Under the pieces are notes generated by a model that was given only the letters and a program-made list of their open reading frames with translations, was not told the DNA's origin and made no database searches. A stretch of 64,000 bases of DNA, taken from Erythrocercus mccallii (lineage: Eukaryota > Chordata > Aves > Passeriformes > Dicruridae). Numbering within the stretch: the first letter of the stretch is position 1; every line of letters starts with the position of its first letter. The position numbers were made by a program, and so were the translations under genes. Location: the NCBI GenBank assembly GCA_013397435.1, contig VZRG01000345.1, positions 248,001-312,000 on the forward strand, in the 5' to 3' direction. Of the stretch, positions 59,651 through 64,000 are shown piece by piece.

Positions 59651-62422
59651 CGTGTGTTGAAAAGTCCTTGTTCAGACCCTCAGTCATTTTCTTTCAGTGT
59701 TAGGCCACCTTTTTAGCATTTTTGATTGGGGGAAGAAAAAGGGCATTAAAATGTCCCTCAACAAAGTACTATGTAGAATTGGGTATGTTGTGAAGCAATG
59801 GAAGAGAAGGACATGGTGTCAAGTCATGGGCACAACAAATCTTGGCAGAGTTTTAAGGATGTTTTTCAACAACAGTTGCTGTCATGAATGGCACCTGCTA
59901 CATAAATAGGTGACATTCCAGTGCTTTTCATACTTGCCAGCATCTGCAAATGATTTGAGTAGTCTCAGCTTTAAAAATATTTCCTCTGTGCTGTCTTGGT
60001 ATGTTGTATCAAGACAGGTCTGTGTTAATCTCATTGCTTCTGCAACATTTGGCATTCCTAGTTGAAAGTTTTTAGCATAATGTGCCCCAGTTTAGAGAAA
60101 AGCTCCCCCCACTTATGAAGCAGAAATTAATACAGATGAATTCCCTGCTTAAAAGCATACTAGTCATAGACAGAAAATGCCATACCGTTTGTCATCAATT
60201 GTGGCTGATGAATGACATAGAGAAAAAATCACTTCTGGTCATGTCTGTCAAATCCTATCCATATTTGTACAACTATGTAATAATCATAAAAATATCTTTC
60301 TGATATTTTTATAAAAAAAATTGGAGGACATGAAGAGAAAAATAATTTCTTTATTAACATCAGTAACTGAACAAAAAAAATTAGCCATGCAATAAACACA
60401 TCAGAAGTCCTTGTCTGTTGGTCTGAATATCCTTTGCCAGGTATATGAACAGCACTCATCAGATCTGATCTCACACGTGTGTCTGTTTCTGACACAGCTC
60501 CCTGTCATTTGCAGGGGTGCAATTGTTCTGGAGAAAGAAGATAGCCTGCAAAATATTCCTGACTTCTTACTCATGGAGCTGCCTCTCTCCTTAACACCAG
60601 TCATGGAGACGTGCAGGGTTAAGTCTGTGCTAGCAATTTTGTGCTAAGGAAGTACCATTTTTACACAATGTATCTGTCATTATTTCAGGTCTTTTGACCT
60701 AAACCGAACCTCATTTTTTCAAAGTTCCTGTAAATCTCTCAAGATCACTCAGATGTCATGGGGGCACAGAGACCTGGGAGCAGGGATGCCCACGGCATGC
60801 ATGGCCCAGACCTAACCTGGTTCTGACCTTGAGCATGCTGAGTCCGTGTGACTCTAATATGCCAGTTTCTGCACCCAGGACCAAGCAATGCCAGGCACAT
60901 GTACAGACCCTGAGGGGAGTGGCTGGAGAGCAGCCCAGCAGAGAGGAATCTGGGGTTCATGGTGGGCAGCAGCTCAGTGGGAGTCAGCAGTGAGCCCTGG
61001 CAGCCAGGACGGCAAACCCCATCCCAGGGTGCATCAAAAAGCATCACCAGCTGGGCAAAAGAGGGAGTATTGATACACTTTTCATGGGTCAGCATCAGCC
61101 TGGTCCAAAGTCATGTTTTGTCTTCTCTCCTCTCTGCACAGGTCTGGTCTATTTGTTCAGGTGGTTGTGATGCATCTGTAGATTCCCAATTATGTGATTC
61201 CTTCTAATAGTTGCAGACTGGGTGCCTTTATTCTAGATTTGATACTGCAGTGCTACTATATCAAAGAGTTATTACAAAATATTGTGCTCCCTGGCCTAAG
61301 TCAGACAGTCATTGTGGTATGGCAAGGCAAAATTGATGTGTTTTTCTCTTCTTCCTTTAGTTGAGCAGTCTTGTGGTATGCTTGGGTGCAAGCAAACAGA
61401 ACAAAATCACCAACATCAACATTGAAATTCTCTGCCAGTTGACTGAACAATAGTGAATTTCTGTTTCAGGAGAGGACACTAAGATTTTGTTTTTTCTTAA
61501 TGTATCTATTAATTTTTGATTTATTGCCTACATTTAGCATACCTGAGATGCATTTCACTACTCATGATACACAAAGGATCTGTAGTTGCCCAGAACACTT
61601 TTTCCCAGTATACAGTACTAATCTCTGATTCATTAAAAATATTTCCTACAAAAATGGCAATTTCAGAGATGATCTAATTACTTCCAGTCAGAGCGAATTA
61701 ACTTTAATTCCTACCTCAGTTAAGGAATTTCAGTTTCTACACTTTTTTTTCTATTAGCCATATCATCTTGGTTCCCATGTTGAATGCTAAAAATAACAGG
61801 GAATGCTACTTGCCTTTGTTACCTTGCTCTGTAAGAGTTTGTGAATGAGGCTTTCTAAGTAAAAAATTGCACCCAGAAATCATTTGGAAGGTATTGCAGG
61901 GTAGGAGTGAACAAGTGCCCTGCACACAGCCTGCAGTCCAAAACTGCTGTCCTGACAAGATGAATTGGAGTTCAGTTTCATCAGATGTGTTTATGTCAGC
62001 AATACAATTTTGTCTCACCTGGAGATCCGTCAAACAGCGGCTGTCTGCATATCTCATCCCTTCCAAAGGACAGAATGGCTTGGCAGGCTTCATGATGTCA
62101 TCAAGATTACCTCATCATAAGGTTTCCAGTAACCCACTGTGAAGAAAGGTTCTTCACAAGAATAATTGAGGCCAGGAGAAGTATTAGGAGAAGGTTTGCC
62201 TTCATAAATGCTCTTCTGAGAGCATTGTTAATATTTTCCCCTCCATGAAATGAGGGATATATTCCCCCTCCATGGCATATACTGTGACTGTAGATTTGAA
62301 ATTCTCTTGTCAGGTTTGTTAGTCAAATTTAGATTTCTGAGTTGTAGTCTAAGAATTTCAACCTAACTAAATTTCAACCTAACCAAACTTTAATGAATGA
62401 GATATTGCAAAACACATTCATA

Positions 62423-62448
62423 CAATCAATCAATCAATCAATCAATCA
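62423..62448. repeat. (CAAT)n microsatellite
   Basis: Six to seven uninterrupted CAAT units. Confidence 0.95.
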
Positions 62449-62569
62449 CATTTATGTATATCTGATATACAGGTTAGTGCTTTGTGGAAATCAATCTTTC
62501 CTGAATTCAGATAACTGTAAACAAAATGAGGAACTTCCATATAATAGTAGATATTCATCTAGTGAAAGC

Positions 62570-62592
62570 AAAAAAAAAAAAAAAAAAAAAAA
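62570..62592. repeat. Homopolymer A23
   Basis: Twenty-three consecutive A. There is no processed-pseudogene body upstream, so it is treated as a simple repeat. Confidence 0.95.
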
Positions 62593-62662
62593 TCCACACT
62601 TGAAAAAACTTTGCTTTTCAGAACTTTCAAATTAGTATGGTAAGCAATTCTTTCTAATCTTC

Positions 62663-62681
62663 ATAATAATAATAATAATAA
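62663..62681. repeat. (ATA)n microsatellite
   Basis: About six uninterrupted ATA units. Confidence 0.93.
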
Positions 62682-63590
62682 CAGACACTGAACTTTCCTT
62701 AGAAGACATAAAGTCCAAGTGAAAACACAACTACTCATCATCAGGCATCCTTCCTTTCTGTGCTGCAAAGTGACCAAAGGGGAGGATGTTAGGCCAGAGA
62801 AAGTAATGAGGCCACCTATTATTATAGCATTCAGGAAACAGTAATGCCTAAATCAAGCATCAATTAATTTTACTCACTGAAGATAAGTTTTTAAAGATCT
62901 GAACCCATCTACTTTTCATTTAAATGTTGAAGTCAGGTCAGTAACAATGTTTGGACATAGCTAAACCCTTCACTTAAAGCTAAAAAAATATTTTTAGATA
63001 CAATATGTGAAAGAATAATTTTCCATGTATATGTATTACTTGTTATAATTATTTGGAGTTTCATTTACTTAGTATGTAAGAAAATTTCCTAAGTATATTT
63101 TTTCTGCTTTAAACATTTGAATGTAAACAAAGACTTATTTGTGTACATCTAAACAGTAAATAAAGCATTCTTATTTAGTGTAGTTCAGCATACCTAAGCC
63201 TGAACTGACTGCTAGCTTACAGTGCAGGAGGCAATGCATAAGGATTTTGGATACCAAGATTAAGTATTCAGCATTTAGGACATAACTAACCTTATAGTAT
63301 ATAACTATTCTAAGTTCATCTTTGGAATAAGTTCAGTTACTGTTTCAATGTAAGTGTTTATTTGCAAAGTGTACTTCAGGTGTACTCTGAGACTTCATGT
63401 ATCTGTTATAATGATTTTCTGTGTATAGCACAGTACAATGCCCTTAGGTAACTAAGAAGGGTGTTTGGATTTCCTGGTATTTCAGCCACAAGTAATGTTG
63501 CAAAAGAATAAGGTGTGAGTTTTCTAGGTTACTCTTGAAGAAAAGTGCTTGAAGGAGATTTTTTTTAGTTAAATCCAAACAAAATTTAAT

Positions 63591-63615
63591 TAAAAAAAAA
63601 AGAGAGAGAGAAGAG
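63591..63615. repeat. A-run plus (GA)n tract
   Basis: About eleven A followed by five GA units, then a purine-rich end. Confidence 0.9.
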
Positions 63616-64000
63616 ACTTTTTTTTTACTCTGTAGAAGTTCTCAGTTCCCTTCCTTCCTGTGGAATTGTATTTTCATAGCACTTGACCAACTACTTTTCC
63701 TTCCAGCCCTGCATCACTTACAGAGACTGAATTCAATAAAAACTATGTAATTATTCTGAAATTTTAGCACTTTCTGTTTAAGGGCTCAGTTCCTATCTTG
63801 TCCTTCATCTAGTTTATTATCAGGGATTTGTGAGACTGACACCCTGCTGTTAGATAATTCATAAACTCTTGCATTGGCAAGTCTGCACAGAACAGTGTGT
63901 TGCCATATGTGGATGGTCCAGACTGTTTCAGACACTAGAAATTAGTGTTCAGCTCAGACTTAGAGTACCCTGCTTTAGAACAAGAAGAGCTTATCAATTA

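Larger units (their letters stand above)
57802..64000. other. AT-rich non-coding right flank
   Basis: Holds the candidate conserved block at 58.97-59.65 kb and several simple repeats near 62.4-62.7 and 63.6 kb. No gene, CpG island or LINE recognised. Confidence 0.55.

Noticed and set aside
62393..62635. Frame containing QSINQSINH-like repeats
   Set aside because: It is the CAAT microsatellite and the A23 run translated.
1..64000. CRISPR arrays, operons, phage or bacterial defence systems, tRNA or rRNA genes
   Set aside because: None is visible. The window is vertebrate nuclear DNA with LINE and LTR elements, and its direct repeats are microsatellites or small tandem duplications.

Overview
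This 64 kb window is AT-rich vertebrate nuclear DNA and almost certainly avian. It holds several CR1 LINE 3' ends carrying the bird-type terminal ATTCTATG-like octamers, two copies of an LTR family common in birds, and sparse, very degraded MIR-like SINE remnants. The organisation is not bacterial or viral: there are no dense ORFs, no operons, no tRNA or rRNA, and no CRISPR. Nearly all open frames in the window are chance frames in non-coding DNA.

Layout. At the left, 0.97-1.50 kb is a CpG island with GC boxes and a CCAAT box. It abuts a long (GGAT)n microsatellite that contains a 30-N assembly gap. The best reading is the promoter and 5' non-coding exon of a minus-strand gene that leaves the window on the left. 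From 8.2 to 5.85 kb there is the probable 3' end of a second minus-strand gene: two consecutive exons with compatible phase, consensus splice sites, a stop codon and an AATAAA. I do not recognise its product. A second CpG-rich patch lies at 7.8-8.05 kb. From 8.2 to 42 kb the sequence is intergenic or intronic, with three CR1-type fragments, MIR-like remnants and simple repeats.

From 42.7 to 49.4 kb is the repeat-dense part. It contains a G-rich tract and a 200-bp GC island, a CR1 nested inside another CR1, an old CR1 split by a solo LTR, another CR1, and an ancient CR1/L3-like reverse-transcriptase remnant. A second LTR of the same family, in the opposite orientation, sits at 57.2-57.8 kb. 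Several repeat-free AT-rich blocks (about 41.9-42.2, 50.2-50.4 and 58.97-59.65 kb) look like candidate conserved regulatory elements, which only comparative alignment can confirm.

I found no convincing new biological system. The observations most worth checking are the unidentified minus-strand gene end, the promoter beside an unresolved tetranucleotide array, the two nested-transposon junctions that give relative ages, and the internally duplicated AT-rich element at 50.2-50.4 kb. All gene calls rest on splice and codon reading by eye, without transcript evidence.
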